From JAIRNF01 sp031551125 (GTDB lineage Bacteria > Bacteroidota > Bacteroidia > Bacteroidales > UBA932): a stretch of DNA of 59,995 nt. Below the pieces are notes generated by a model that made no database searches, was not told where the DNA came from, and was given only the letters and a program-made list of their open reading frames with translations. The translations under genes and the position numbers were made by a program. Below, piece by piece: positions 40,856 through 48,862 of this stretch (within the stretch, counting starts at the first letter, position 1; each line of letters begins with the position of its first letter). Location: positions 1 through 59,995 of the forward strand of contig JAVBOB010000018.1 of NCBI GenBank assembly GCA_031551125.1, in the 5' to 3' direction.

Positions 40856-42649
40856 ATGAGAGAACGACTTAGCTTCGACCCTTTTGTGCTTCCCTTCACC
40901 ATAGGGTTGGTATATATCATAGTATTTCTTACGGCAGCAACCGTTCGTGTTATAAAAGGTTTGCCGGCAGAAGACAGACAACGATTGTTGAAAGGTTTCT
41001 TCGGTCCCAAGTTTTTCGTTTCGGTAAAAGAGGTTTTTCTTGAATGTCTTATTCATAAGAAAATTTTTAAGCGTAACTCGTGGTTGGGCTACATGCACAT
41101 GAGTATAGCCTTTGGCTGGTTTATGCTTATTTTATTGGGACATATTGAGGTGAAGTTCTATGCGCCTCACCGGTTTAACCTTCCTTATTTTCCTATATTT
41201 TTCCGCTACTTTATGATGGCAACGGAAACAACATTGAAAGGCGCGCTTTTCTTCTTTTTAATGGACTTCTTCTTGTTGCTAACCTTATCCGGTGTGTTTT
41301 TGGCCATTCTCAAGCGGGTCAGGAAAAAGCGGTTTGGAATGCGCCGTACAACACGCCTTAAAATTGGTGATACCTTTGCTATGTATGCGCTGTGGGCTAT
41401 CTTTCCCTTACGCTTGCTGGCAGAAAGTTTTACTTCCAATGTAGGAGGGGGTAGCTTTCTTACCCGTGGTTTCGGGCTGATTTTTGAAAACTTTGTATCC
41501 AATCCAAACAACACGCTGCCCATTTGGTGGGCTTACTCCATTGCGCTTGGCGTATTTTTTGTCGCACTTCCTCACTCGCGCTACATGCATATTCCCAGCG
41601 AGATATTGCTCATCTTTATGCGCAATTCGGGTATAAAAATCAATACTGATAAGCAGGTATCCGGATATGCTAAGGTTAGCATCTACTCATGTTCTCGCTG
41701 CGGTATTTGCATAGACCCTTGCCAAATGATGTCGGCGGCGCGAATGAACAAGCGTGCATCGGTTTACTTTTTAAGACAGGTGCGGCATAAGGAAAAGGAA
41801 ACTGAAAATAGCGCTTTCAGCTGTTTAATGTGTGGTCGCTGTGTTGATGCCTGCCCCGTTGGCATTGACTCCTGCTCCATTAAGCAAAGCGTTCGTAATA
41901 AATCTCTCCCTATCGGAACTAGTAACCAGTACAGCTACTTGCCCGCTGAGAGTGTCCCTGCAAATAGTCCCGACGTGCTTTACTTTGCGGGTTGTATGAC
42001 GCATCTTACTCCGGCTATTAAAGGAGCTATGCAGTCCATTTTAAACCATGCATCGGTAAGCTACAGGTTTATGGATGAGAACGGGAGTATCTGTTGTGGT
42101 CGTCCATTGTTGTTGGCCGGACAAACTGAGGCTGCCCAACGGTTGATGGATGCGAATAAAAAAATCATAGAAAATTCCGGTGCAAAAACCTTGGTTACCT
42201 CTTGCCCTATTTGCTACAGGGCATTCAACGAAACTTACGGTTTAAAAGTTGAAGTATTGCATCATACGCAGTACATATATCGCTTGATGGAAGAGGGAAA
42301 GCTGAAGGTTTCCAAGAGCGATAAATCAATGGTGTTCCACGACTCTTGCGAGCTGGGACGATACTCATCAATATATGATGAGCCTAGAAGCGTATTAAAC
42401 CAACTGGCAACGCTTGTTCCTACATCTCATGATGGGAAAGAAGGACTTTGCTGCGGAGGAAGTATAGGTACTACCCGAATGAATGCTACTCAACGGAAGA
42501 AAATAGCGGTTGATGCTGCCGATAAGCTAACCGTGGCCAAACCCGATTGTTTGGTAACCTCATGTCCGCTATGTAAAAAAACCTTTGCAAACGCAACAAG
42601 CTATCCGGTAAAAGATATTGCTCAGGTGGTAGAGGAGGCGTTGGTGTAG
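40856..42649 (+). CDS. Membrane-bound HdrE/HdrD-type fusion: cytochrome-b-like domain, ferredoxin domain and two CCG domains
   Basis: A 597-residue protein. The first 260 residues hold about five membrane helices like those of NarI/HdrE/DsrM (LPFTIGLVYIIVFLTAATV, MHMSIAFGWFMLILLGH with candidate haem histidines). From about 280 come two [4Fe-4S] motifs (CSRCGICIDPC, CLMCGRCVDACP), then two complete CCG domains: GCMTHL...ICCGRP...SCPICY and DSCELG...LCCGGS...SCPLCK. This order combines the roles of HdrE and HdrD, or DsrM and DsrK, in one chain. It should pass electrons between the quinone pool and a cytoplasmic thiol/disulfide or the soluble Hdr subunits. It closes the cluster. Confidence 0.85.
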   Translation: MRERLSFDPFVLPFTIGLVYIIVFLTAATVRVIKGLPAEDRQRLLKGFFGPKFFVSVKEVFLECLIHKKIFKRNSWLGYMHMSIAFGWFMLILLGHIEVKFYAPHRFNLPYFPIFFRYFMMATETTLKGALFFFLMDFFLLLTLSGVFLAILKRVRKKRFGMRRTTRLKIGDTFAMYALWAIFPLRLLAESFTSNVGGGSFLTRGFGLIFENFVSNPNNTLPIWWAYSIALGVFFVALPHSRYMHIPSEILLIFMRNSGIKINTDKQVSGYAKVSIYSCSRCGICIDPCQMMSAARMNKRASVYFLRQVRHKEKETENSAFSCLMCGRCVDACPVGIDSCSIKQSVRNKSLPIGTSNQYSYLPAESVPANSPDVLYFAGCMTHLTPAIKGAMQSILNHASVSYRFMDENGSICCGRPLLLAGQTEAAQRLMDANKKIIENSGAKTLVTSCPICYRAFNETYGLKVEVLHHTQYIYRLMEEGKLKVSKSDKSMVFHDSCELGRYSSIYDEPRSVLNQLATLVPTSHDGKEGLCCGGSIGTTRMNATQRKKIAVDAADKLTVAKPDCLVTSCPLCKKTFANATSYPVKDIAQVVEEALV

Positions 42650-42654
42650 GCAGG

Positions 42655-42850
42655 CTGAAAGCCTAACTTAATTCAGCCCAACGGCAACGCCTTGGGGTAA
42701 GAGAAAGAAGGAGTTCTAATTGTATTGCGCCCCGAAGGGGCAACTTAACCATTAAGTTGCCCCTTCGGGGCGCATAGTGTTTATGTGTGTCTTCAAATCC
42801 CCCAACGCGTCACGTTGTTTGCGTTGGGCTGAGTTAATTTGGACTTTCAG
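42655..42850. repeat. Nested inverted-repeat element (CTGAAAG family) between convergent genes
   Basis: The outer arms 42655-42683 and 42822-42850 match at 25 of 29 positions (CTGAAAG...TCAGCCCAACG). Inside lies a perfect 23-bp stem, 42726-42748 with 42752-42774, built on GCGCCCCGAAGGGGC. The whole 196-bp block could fold as one structure and may end transcription from both sides. Related arms lie at 23048-23089 and 47422-47464. Confidence 0.75.
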
Positions 42851-42861
42851 TCCGAGAAAAT

Positions 42862-43644
42862 TTAGCCTGAAACTTGTACCGTATAGCCTAAACCACGTGC
42901 GCGGTTAGCAATAACTTCCAACTCTTCTACGGGTACTTTTTTTAAATCGGGCGCGGGAGTTTCTCGGTCAATGGTGTAAATCATCACCTCGTTGGGGTGT
43001 ATTTCCTGCAATACTTCCAACCATTTGTTTACTTCGCGTTCCGTTGTGTTGTCAACGTCTTTACCTTCGTAAACTCCTCGCAAAAACATGGTTTGCAGTA
43101 CCATTTGTCCGTTAAAGGCTTTCATTCTTTCTACCGTTTTGGCTACGGAGTATTCTCCCTGAGGGTTATCAATAAGCCTTACCGTTTCGTCAAAACCCGA
43201 GTCAAGCTTTAGAATTGCCCTGTCAACTTTGAGGAGCGCATCAAAAACATCTTTACGTCCAATCATGGTAGCGTTTGAGAGTACGCTTACTTTTGCTGAT
43301 GGGGCGTACTTATTTCGTAGAGCGATAGTATCATCAATAATGTTGGCAAAGTCGGGGTGCATGGTAGGCTCTCCGTTACCGGAAAAGGTGATAGCATCCG
43401 GCAGCGTACCGGATGATGCCATTTCACTCAGCTTCTTTTCCAGCTCTGTCCTTACTACCTCGCGAGAGTTGAACTCCTTTTTTTCTCCTTTTTCTCCGGT
43501 TCTGTTCCATCCGCACTCACAGTATATGCAGTTGAAGTTGCAAAGCTTGCTGTGAGTAGGGAGTAAGTTTATTCCTAATGATATGCCTAACCTGCGACTT
43601 TTGATAGGACCGAATACTACTTCGTTGAATAGAATGGTTGCCAT
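42862..43644 (-). CDS. Radical SAM protein
   Basis: A 260-residue enzyme with the radical SAM cluster motif Cys35-x3-Cys39-x2-Cys42 in KLCNFNCIYCECGWN, the GGE-equivalent FSGNGEPTMHPDF (about 96-108) and the later SNATMIG. The start FNEVVFGPIKSRRLGISLGINLLP is typical of a bacterial group related to the wyosine/TYW1-like radical SAM proteins and often annotated only as radical SAM. The reaction is unknown. No C-terminal extra Fe-S domain is present. It converges on the Hdr cluster. Confidence 0.85.
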   Translation of the reverse strand: MATILFNEVVFGPIKSRRLGISLGINLLPTHSKLCNFNCIYCECGWNRTGEKGEKKEFNSREVVRTELEKKLSEMASSGTLPDAITFSGNGEPTMHPDFANIIDDTIALRNKYAPSAKVSVLSNATMIGRKDVFDALLKVDRAILKLDSGFDETVRLIDNPQGEYSVAKTVERMKAFNGQMVLQTMFLRGVYEGKDVDNTTEREVNKWLEVLQEIHPNEVMIYTIDRETPAPDLKKVPVEELEVIANRARGLGYTVQVSG

Positions 43645-43675
43645 TACTGTTGTATGTAGGGGTGTTAAAATAACC

Positions 43676-43744
43676 CGTCATTGCGAGCGTAGCGAAGCAA
43701 TCTGTTTAATTTGAGGAGATTGCTTCACTTCGTTCGCAATGACG
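43676..43744. repeat. Palindromic intergenic repeat family A, copy 6
   Basis: CGTCATTGCGAGCGTAGCGA at the left, CGTTCGCAATGACG at the right, with AAGCAATCT...AGATTGCTTC inside. It lies between two minus-strand genes. Confidence 0.8.
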
Positions 43745-43764
43745 GCTTTGGTGTGTGATTGATG

Positions 43765-44073
43765 CTACTGTGCTTTGTTTTCCTCAACTTCTTGAGGGTC
43801 TAAATGCAATTTTTCCAGCGCTTTTTTCAGCTTCGCCTTGTCTGTTTTTTTTGCGTCGTAAGCAATGGTAACCTCTTTGGTTTCGAGGTTTACGCTTACA
43901 TCTTTAACGCCCTTTTCAAAAGGAACGTTTTTCTCAACTTTGTTTACGCAGTTGTTGCAAACAACGTTTGTTTTGAATACCGCCGTTTCGGTATTTGATT
44001 TTTGTTGAGCAAATGATGTTGTGCTTATTCCTATGCCTAGTAGGAGTATCACAAGAAGTTTAGCTGCTTTCAT
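43765..44073 (-). CDS. Exported heavy-metal-associated (HMA) domain protein
   Basis: A 102-residue protein with a signal peptide (ISTTSFA-QQ) and one ferredoxin-like HMA domain. The metal motif is Cys39-Asn-Asn-Cys42 in VVCNNCVNKVEKN; the strands ETAVFKTNV and VKDVSVNLETKEVTIAYDA complete the fold. It should bind a soft metal such as Cu(I) or Hg(II) in the periplasm. The TonB-dependent receptor gene lies 246 bases upstream on the same strand, a pairing common in Bacteroidota and suggestive of joint metal handling. Confidence 0.85.
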   Translation of the reverse strand: MKAAKLLVILLLGIGISTTSFAQQKSNTETAVFKTNVVCNNCVNKVEKNVPFEKGVKDVSVNLETKEVTIAYDAKKTDKAKLKKALEKLHLDPQEVEENKAQ

Positions 44074-44319
44074 TTCGTTAAGCGAATATTAGTTGTGGTG
44101 TTAAAAGTAAGAGCAAATGTACAAAGATGTTTAGAATTATCCCCTAAGGGGGGCTTTACCATATAGGTACATAGAAAACATAGCTGCGCATAGGTCTAAT
44201 TTATATGGTCTTTATAATTGCAAAGAACGCAAAGAGATGAAGATGATAATTATCCTTAACGCTATTTTGTATTCTATGTGTTTCTATGATACCTATTGTA
44301 TCTATGTGGTAAAAATCCT
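44074..44319. other. Gap between receptor and HMA genes
   Basis: About 250 bases with a CCCCTAAGGGGGG unit near 44149 and two short mirrored strings of the CATAGAAA/TTTCTATG type (about 44168-44182 and 44274-44291), similar to sequences near 33237 and 37222. No gene or clear promoter. Confidence 0.45.
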
Positions 44320-46602
44320 CTATAATATTTCTCCGAACTTTAACCGTAAACCTATGTAAAACTTACGCCCCATTAGCGGACCCCAGATGATAGATGCATC
44401 AAAATCCTTGCCAAAGGGGTTTCCCGAATCAATAATCGGATCGTCTTGCATAAAATTCCCGATATTTTCACATCCTGCATACAGGTCAAGCCGACGGAAT
44501 TTTTTAGTTACCTGAGCGAAAAACATGGGGTAAACCTCAGAGTAGGTGGAGTGGGCTATATCACCATCAAGCGTTGGTATGCGGCTTTCACCGTTTAGCT
44601 GGGCGGTAAAGTCGAACTTCCATTTTTCAAACTTTGTAGCATAGGAGAGGTTTATTAAGCCTTTGTAGCGGTCGGTTAACGGTTTTTCTACCGTTCCGTG
44701 GCTCATCGTAATTTTTGAGTCGGTATAGCGAAAGGTGGTAAGTATGGTGAACCGTTGTACAGGCTCAATGGTAAAGTCAACCTGAAAGCTGTTGGCGTAT
44801 GAATTGCCGTTGAGGTTATGGACGTATATGCCCGATGCATCAACCTCTCTATCCACTACTACCTGCTTGCTAAAGTCGCTGCGAAATGCGTCAATGCTGA
44901 GGCTGGCTTGCCGGTTACCGGTCATTGGAAAGGTTTGGGTAAAGCTTATTCCGTATGTCCAAGCCTCTTCAATATCCAAGTCTTTAGGGTCAACAGATAA
45001 CGTTCGTGAGTTTGCCAGAATACCCATATTATCGGGGATAAGGTAAGCCGACCGGTACCCGCGACCTATGGCTGCACGCAAGCTGGAATGTTCAAGAAAA
45101 TTGTATTTCAGGTGAGCGCGGGGTGTAAATAGCACACCGTAAATGTTGTTGTAGTCCAGCCTTGCTCCGGCAATAATGCTGAGGTGCTCACCCGGACTGT
45201 AAGTATATTCGGCAAAAGCTCCGGTAGTAGCTTCGTCATGACCAAAATCAATGGCCTGTCCGGCATTATATAGCTGGAGGTTATCAGTATATAAAGCGGT
45301 GAGCTGGTCGTAGCGGAAGCCGGCTCCCAAAGAGTATTTATGTTGTTTTTGCGCTCCGAATGAAGATTGAAAAATAAGGTTGGTAAAGAGGTTATTCTCG
45401 TTACCACCAAACGCTTTTCCTTTTCCGCCCTGCATTTGTTCGCCGTAAACGGCATTTTCATCGTGGTAGCTGTAGCTTACAATAATACCAAGGCTGGTTT
45501 CATCCCTGTTGAAAGGGATGCCTATTTTGGTATAAGCATTAAAGTGTTGGTTATCTATGGCCGTTTGGTAGAGCGGCATGGCAGATGCGGAGCCGTGGTT
45601 TACCTGTCCGCCATCTCTCGTTTCGTTTAAGTAGCCTATGCCAAAGCGGAGCTGAACATTATCGCCTTTATATAACCAGCGGTTGCCAACGTTTATTTGC
45701 CTTGATTTGGGCATATCGGCAAAACCGTCGTTGTTTTCATCGTGCAGCTTCGTGTCGGCTGAACCGTGCACGAATACAATGGTGCTTAACCTGTCGTTTA
45801 ATTTCACTGCTGATGTAATATTGCCTTCATAACGCTCGTCGCTCGATGCAAAAAGGTTTACGTAAAGCGGTTCGCTGCGGTCGGGCTTTTTATGCTCCAT
45901 GTTGATTTGTCCGGCAATAGACTCATAACCGTTGATAACCGAAGTTGGGCCTTTAGAAATTTGAATGCTTTCCAACCAAGGACCCGGAATGTTACTTAAC
46001 CCATAGGTAGATGCAAGACCTATGGATGTTGGGATATTCTCATCGAGCATTTGCGTGTATATTCCGGCCAGCCCCAACATGCGTATTTGTCGCGCTCCCG
46101 AAACTGCATCGCTATATCCTACCGAAACGGTGGCGGTATTTTCAAAGCTTTCGGCAAGGGTACAGCAAGCCATTTTGCTTAGCCCTTCAACGGTAATAAC
46201 TTCCATCTTTACAGGCGTTAGCTTGGATATGAAGCTACCCTGTTGCCGTGCTTGTATGCTTGCTCCTTCCAGCATTTCCCCTTCGGTAAGTACAAAGGTT
46301 ACCTCTTCTGCATTTTGCCCAACGCTTAACGTATCGCTGTTATATCCGGTGAAGGATGCTATCAGCTTATGCGTACCGTTGCCTGAGGGTCGTTCAATGG
46401 TGAACTGCCCTTTGGCATCAGTCATAACCGGTTTGCCGGATGCTGCCCAAAAAACGCCGGCAAACTCCAGCAGCTCTTGCTTTCCTGTTGAGCTAAGACC
46501 GTAAACGCTACCTTTTAATGAAGGGGCTTTGGCTTGCCCGTTGTGAAAAGGATATAGCGTGAGTAGCGTAAGAGCTATATAGAGAAAAAGTTGATTTTTC
46601 AT
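44320..46602 (-). CDS. TonB-dependent outer-membrane receptor
   Basis: A 760-residue receptor: signal peptide to about residue 24, a carboxypeptidase-regulatory-like domain (about 28-115, GSVYGLSSTGKQELLEFAGVFW), a plug (about 120-225, with MLGLAGIYTQMLDENIPTSIG and ISKGPTSVINGYESIAGQINMEHK), and a 22-strand barrel ending in FYIGLRLKFGEIL. It imports a ligand using TonB-ExbBD energy. It has no SusD partner, so glycan import is unlikely; the following HMA gene points to a metal or metal chelate. A Cys-Cys pair in the plug (KMACCTLAES) is a possible metal-binding feature. The leader of about 160 bases upstream is unusually long. Confidence 0.88.
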   Translation of the reverse strand: MKNQLFLYIALTLLTLYPFHNGQAKAPSLKGSVYGLSSTGKQELLEFAGVFWAASGKPVMTDAKGQFTIERPSGNGTHKLIASFTGYNSDTLSVGQNAEEVTFVLTEGEMLEGASIQARQQGSFISKLTPVKMEVITVEGLSKMACCTLAESFENTATVSVGYSDAVSGARQIRMLGLAGIYTQMLDENIPTSIGLASTYGLSNIPGPWLESIQISKGPTSVINGYESIAGQINMEHKKPDRSEPLYVNLFASSDERYEGNITSAVKLNDRLSTIVFVHGSADTKLHDENNDGFADMPKSRQINVGNRWLYKGDNVQLRFGIGYLNETRDGGQVNHGSASAMPLYQTAIDNQHFNAYTKIGIPFNRDETSLGIIVSYSYHDENAVYGEQMQGGKGKAFGGNENNLFTNLIFQSSFGAQKQHKYSLGAGFRYDQLTALYTDNLQLYNAGQAIDFGHDEATTGAFAEYTYSPGEHLSIIAGARLDYNNIYGVLFTPRAHLKYNFLEHSSLRAAIGRGYRSAYLIPDNMGILANSRTLSVDPKDLDIEEAWTYGISFTQTFPMTGNRQASLSIDAFRSDFSKQVVVDREVDASGIYVHNLNGNSYANSFQVDFTIEPVQRFTILTTFRYTDSKITMSHGTVEKPLTDRYKGLINLSYATKFEKWKFDFTAQLNGESRIPTLDGDIAHSTYSEVYPMFFAQVTKKFRRLDLYAGCENIGNFMQDDPIIDSGNPFGKDFDASIIWGPLMGRKFYIGLRLKFGEIL

Positions 46603-46975
46603 TATCCGTCTTTATTCTTAGAGGTGATATAACTTATTATCGGCGGATTTTATAAACGCATGCTGCCGTGTGCAAATTATGGTTTAAACTATCTGTATGT
46701 TTATTACGGCAGCCACCGTAATATAGCCCCGGTTTATAGGGTAACATTCACTGCCATACTAAGTTTGCACAAAGATAGGTTTATTTACTTTTTTAACCGC
46801 AGTGCTAATTAACGTTGATGTGAAAAATTGCAGCTGTGATTTAAAATGGTTGCATTTTTAAGCCGCGGTGTTAAATAGTTCTGCGTTAACGTTATCTGGG
46901 CGAACATTTCGAAAAAGATATCGTTTAAAAGAAACATTGATATAAATATTCTTAGTTCTTTAAATCTGATTAGCA
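46603..46975. other. Divergent region with long structured leader of the TonB receptor gene
   Basis: The minus-strand promoter box TATCTTTG at 46770-46777 leaves a leader of about 165 bases before the receptor ATG. The leader contains TTACGG-TGGCTG-CCGTAA (46705-46722) and other short pairings. It does not match a cobalamin, TPP or SAM riboswitch that I know. Bases 46800-46975, upstream of the plus-strand orphan gene, show no clear TAnnTTTG box. Confidence 0.4.
46770..46777 (-). promoter_or_regulatory. Bacteroidota -7 promoter box of the receptor gene (TATCTTTG)
   Basis: Minus-strand exact TAnnTTTG, about 168 bases upstream of the TonB-dependent receptor start codon. Confidence 0.5.
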
Positions 46976-47356
46976 GTGAAAACGAAAGATATTATTCAGT
47001 ACGAAAAAGCAAACATAAATACTATTTTGCTACACACCAATAAATCTGTATGTAGAGTTTATGAGGTTTCTGCCTACTGGTTATCGTCTCACACGCCGGT
47101 AGATAAGTTTCACAGAAAACATTGTCGTGGTCATAATACCCATTTGTTGTATGTATGGTTTCACGCAAGCAAGTTAGGGCAGATACTTAAGAATTTACAT
47201 AGCCAAGGTTTTCGGGCGGTGAGCACTCAAAATGACCATATTATTCTCCAGAATGATAGTCGTCAAACAGAAAACTATCACGGATGGAGAGAAAAAATAA
47301 TCGGCGAGCTAGAAGCTGTTATTCCCGAGTCTGAAGGCAATCAGTTGGTTAGTTGA
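46976..47356 (+). CDS. Hypothetical protein
   Basis: A 126-residue soluble protein not recognised. It starts at GTG 46976 and is rich in His, Asn and Lys; HRKHCRGHNTH (about 46-56) could bind a metal, and HGWREKIIGELEAV near the end looks helical. There is no signal peptide or membrane segment. That it is a real gene is supported by the strong terminator 21 bases after its stop and by lack of a better frame opposite. It faces away from the TonB receptor gene and has no functional neighbour. Confidence 0.6.
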   Translation: MKTKDIIQYEKANINTILLHTNKSVCRVYEVSAYWLSSHTPVDKFHRKHCRGHNTHLLYVWFHASKLGQILKNLHSQGFRAVSTQNDHIILQNDSRQTENYHGWREKIIGELEAVIPESEGNQLVS

Positions 47357-47375
47357 TTCTTGTTGTGCTTAACGG

Positions 47376-47409
47376 AAAAGAGCCGACATCTATAGATGTC
47401 GGCTCTTTT
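47376..47409. terminator. Perfect palindromic terminator
   Basis: A 34-bp self-complementary sequence (AAAAGAGCCGACATCTA and its complement) ending in TTTT; 20 bases after the orphan gene stop. Confidence 0.85.
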
Positions 47410-47421
47410 ATTTACTCACGG

Positions 47422-47594
47422 GCTGAAAGCCCAATTTATTTCAGCCCAATGCAGCGCGTTGGGTTTATGGGGCAATGAAATGTTGCGCGCGGAGTACCAG
47501 CTGTTTTCAGAGAAGGCCTGCATTCCGCGCGCCATGTTGTTGTGGTCTGTTTCTACCCAAGGCGTTGCTGCGCTTTGCTATTGGGCTGAAATAA
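47422..47594. repeat. Nested inverted-repeat element (CTGAAAG family)
   Basis: The left part CTGAAAGCCCAATTTATTTC plus AGCCCAATGC is mirrored at the right by GCTATTGGGCTGAAATAA. Inside, GCGCGCGGA (47485-47493) pairs with TCCGCGCGC (47524-47532). It is related to 42655-42850 and 23048-23089. It fills the space between the orphan gene terminator and the 3' end of nagA. Confidence 0.65.
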
Positions 47595-47640
47595 GTTGCC
47601 ACTTCATGGCGATTAGTATGGCCAAAGTTAGGTTTTTTTA

Positions 47641-48813
47641 TTATGCCTTGAAGCTTTCCACTCCCTTGCAAAACGTTTGCACTACGCGGAAATCCTTATC
47701 GAGTAAATTAATATCAGCATCTTTACCAACAGCAATAGAACCTTTACGGTCGTCAACTCTCATCATCTTTGCAGGGTTGGTGCTGGCCATTTTTATCGCA
47801 TCGAGTACAGGTAGCTTTACGTTGAGTATCAGCTTACGTACCATTTCATCTAATGGTGTGATGGATGATGCCAGCGAGGTTCTTTGGCTGTTGAGCGCAA
47901 CACCGTTTTCTATGTAAAATACCTGCCCGCAGGTATGTATTAAACCATCGCCGCATCCGGAGGCACGGTTGGCATCGGAGCAAATGAATATTTTATCGGA
48001 TGGTTTGCAGCGATGAGCAATTTGAATCATCGGGTCGGGCAGGTGGAAGCCGTCGGCTATCAGCTCTGCATACAGGTCGTCAATGTTGAGCCCGGCTTCA
48101 GCCATTCCGCAAACCCTAAAAGGGCCTTCTTTGTGTGTTTGCGACATGGCGTTGTGTAGATGCGTAATACCCCTCATACCTTTGGTTACCGCCTGCTCTA
48201 CCTGAGCGTAAGTAGCGTTGCTATGGCCTCCGGTAATTACTATACCCATTTCACATATTGCAGGAAAGAAAGACAAGTTCTCGGCTACTTCGGGGGCAAT
48301 GGTTATGCGCTTTATAACATCCTTATACTTTTCGAGAATAGCTAAATGCTTTTCTTCACAAGGAATAATGTTTTCTTCAACCTGACTTCCTTTGTACAGC
48401 TTATTCATAAAAGGGCCTTCAAGATGAGTTCCCAGCACTTCGGGCTTTCCGGAATGGTTGGTCTTCATGGCCGCCCGTACAGATTCGAAGCCTGCAATCA
48501 GCATATCCATCTTATCCGCCGCTAATGAAGGGTAGTAGGAGGTTATGCCGTGGCGACCATAAAATGCCGTCATCCCTTCTACAGATTCAAGCGTTCCATC
48601 GTTGCAATCAAAGCCATCGCCTCCGTGACAGTGCGTGTCAATATATCCGGGGACGGCTGTTAAGCCGCTACCGTCAATTGTAGTGTCGTTGCCTTTTGCA
48701 TCAGCCGGTTTACGGTGTATTTCTGTTATTTTTTCGTTTTCAATAGTAATTGTACCGTTTTCTATAAGCTCGTTTTCAAGTGCTATTCGAATATTTTTTA
48801 TGTATGTTTTCAT
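47641..48813 (-). CDS. nagA: N-acetylglucosamine-6-phosphate deacetylase
   Basis: A 390-residue amidohydrolase that converts GlcNAc-6-phosphate to glucosamine-6-phosphate and acetate for cell-wall recycling or chitin-sugar use. Metal and substrate motifs are visible: His61-Cys-His63 in DTHCHGGDGFDC, the Glu of GTHLEGPFMN, HSNATYAQ, HLHNAMSQ and the catalytic Asp in CSDANRA. Length is normal. No nagB is present; downstream genes are a lysine exporter pair. Confidence 0.95.
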   Translation of the reverse strand: MKTYIKNIRIALENELIENGTITIENEKITEIHRKPADAKGNDTTIDGSGLTAVPGYIDTHCHGGDGFDCNDGTLESVEGMTAFYGRHGITSYYPSLAADKMDMLIAGFESVRAAMKTNHSGKPEVLGTHLEGPFMNKLYKGSQVEENIIPCEEKHLAILEKYKDVIKRITIAPEVAENLSFFPAICEMGIVITGGHSNATYAQVEQAVTKGMRGITHLHNAMSQTHKEGPFRVCGMAEAGLNIDDLYAELIADGFHLPDPMIQIAHRCKPSDKIFICSDANRASGCGDGLIHTCGQVFYIENGVALNSQRTSLASSITPLDEMVRKLILNVKLPVLDAIKMASTNPAKMMRVDDRKGSIAVGKDADINLLDKDFRVVQTFCKGVESFKA

Positions 48814-48862
48814 TTGTATTTATTTTATATGTATTGGCTTTTATGGTTTATTAGGTGTTGGC

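Noticed and set aside
46603..46770. Cobalamin riboswitch before the TonB receptor
   Set aside because: A GGTGGCTGCC string is suggestive, but the B12-box and other conserved parts are missing.
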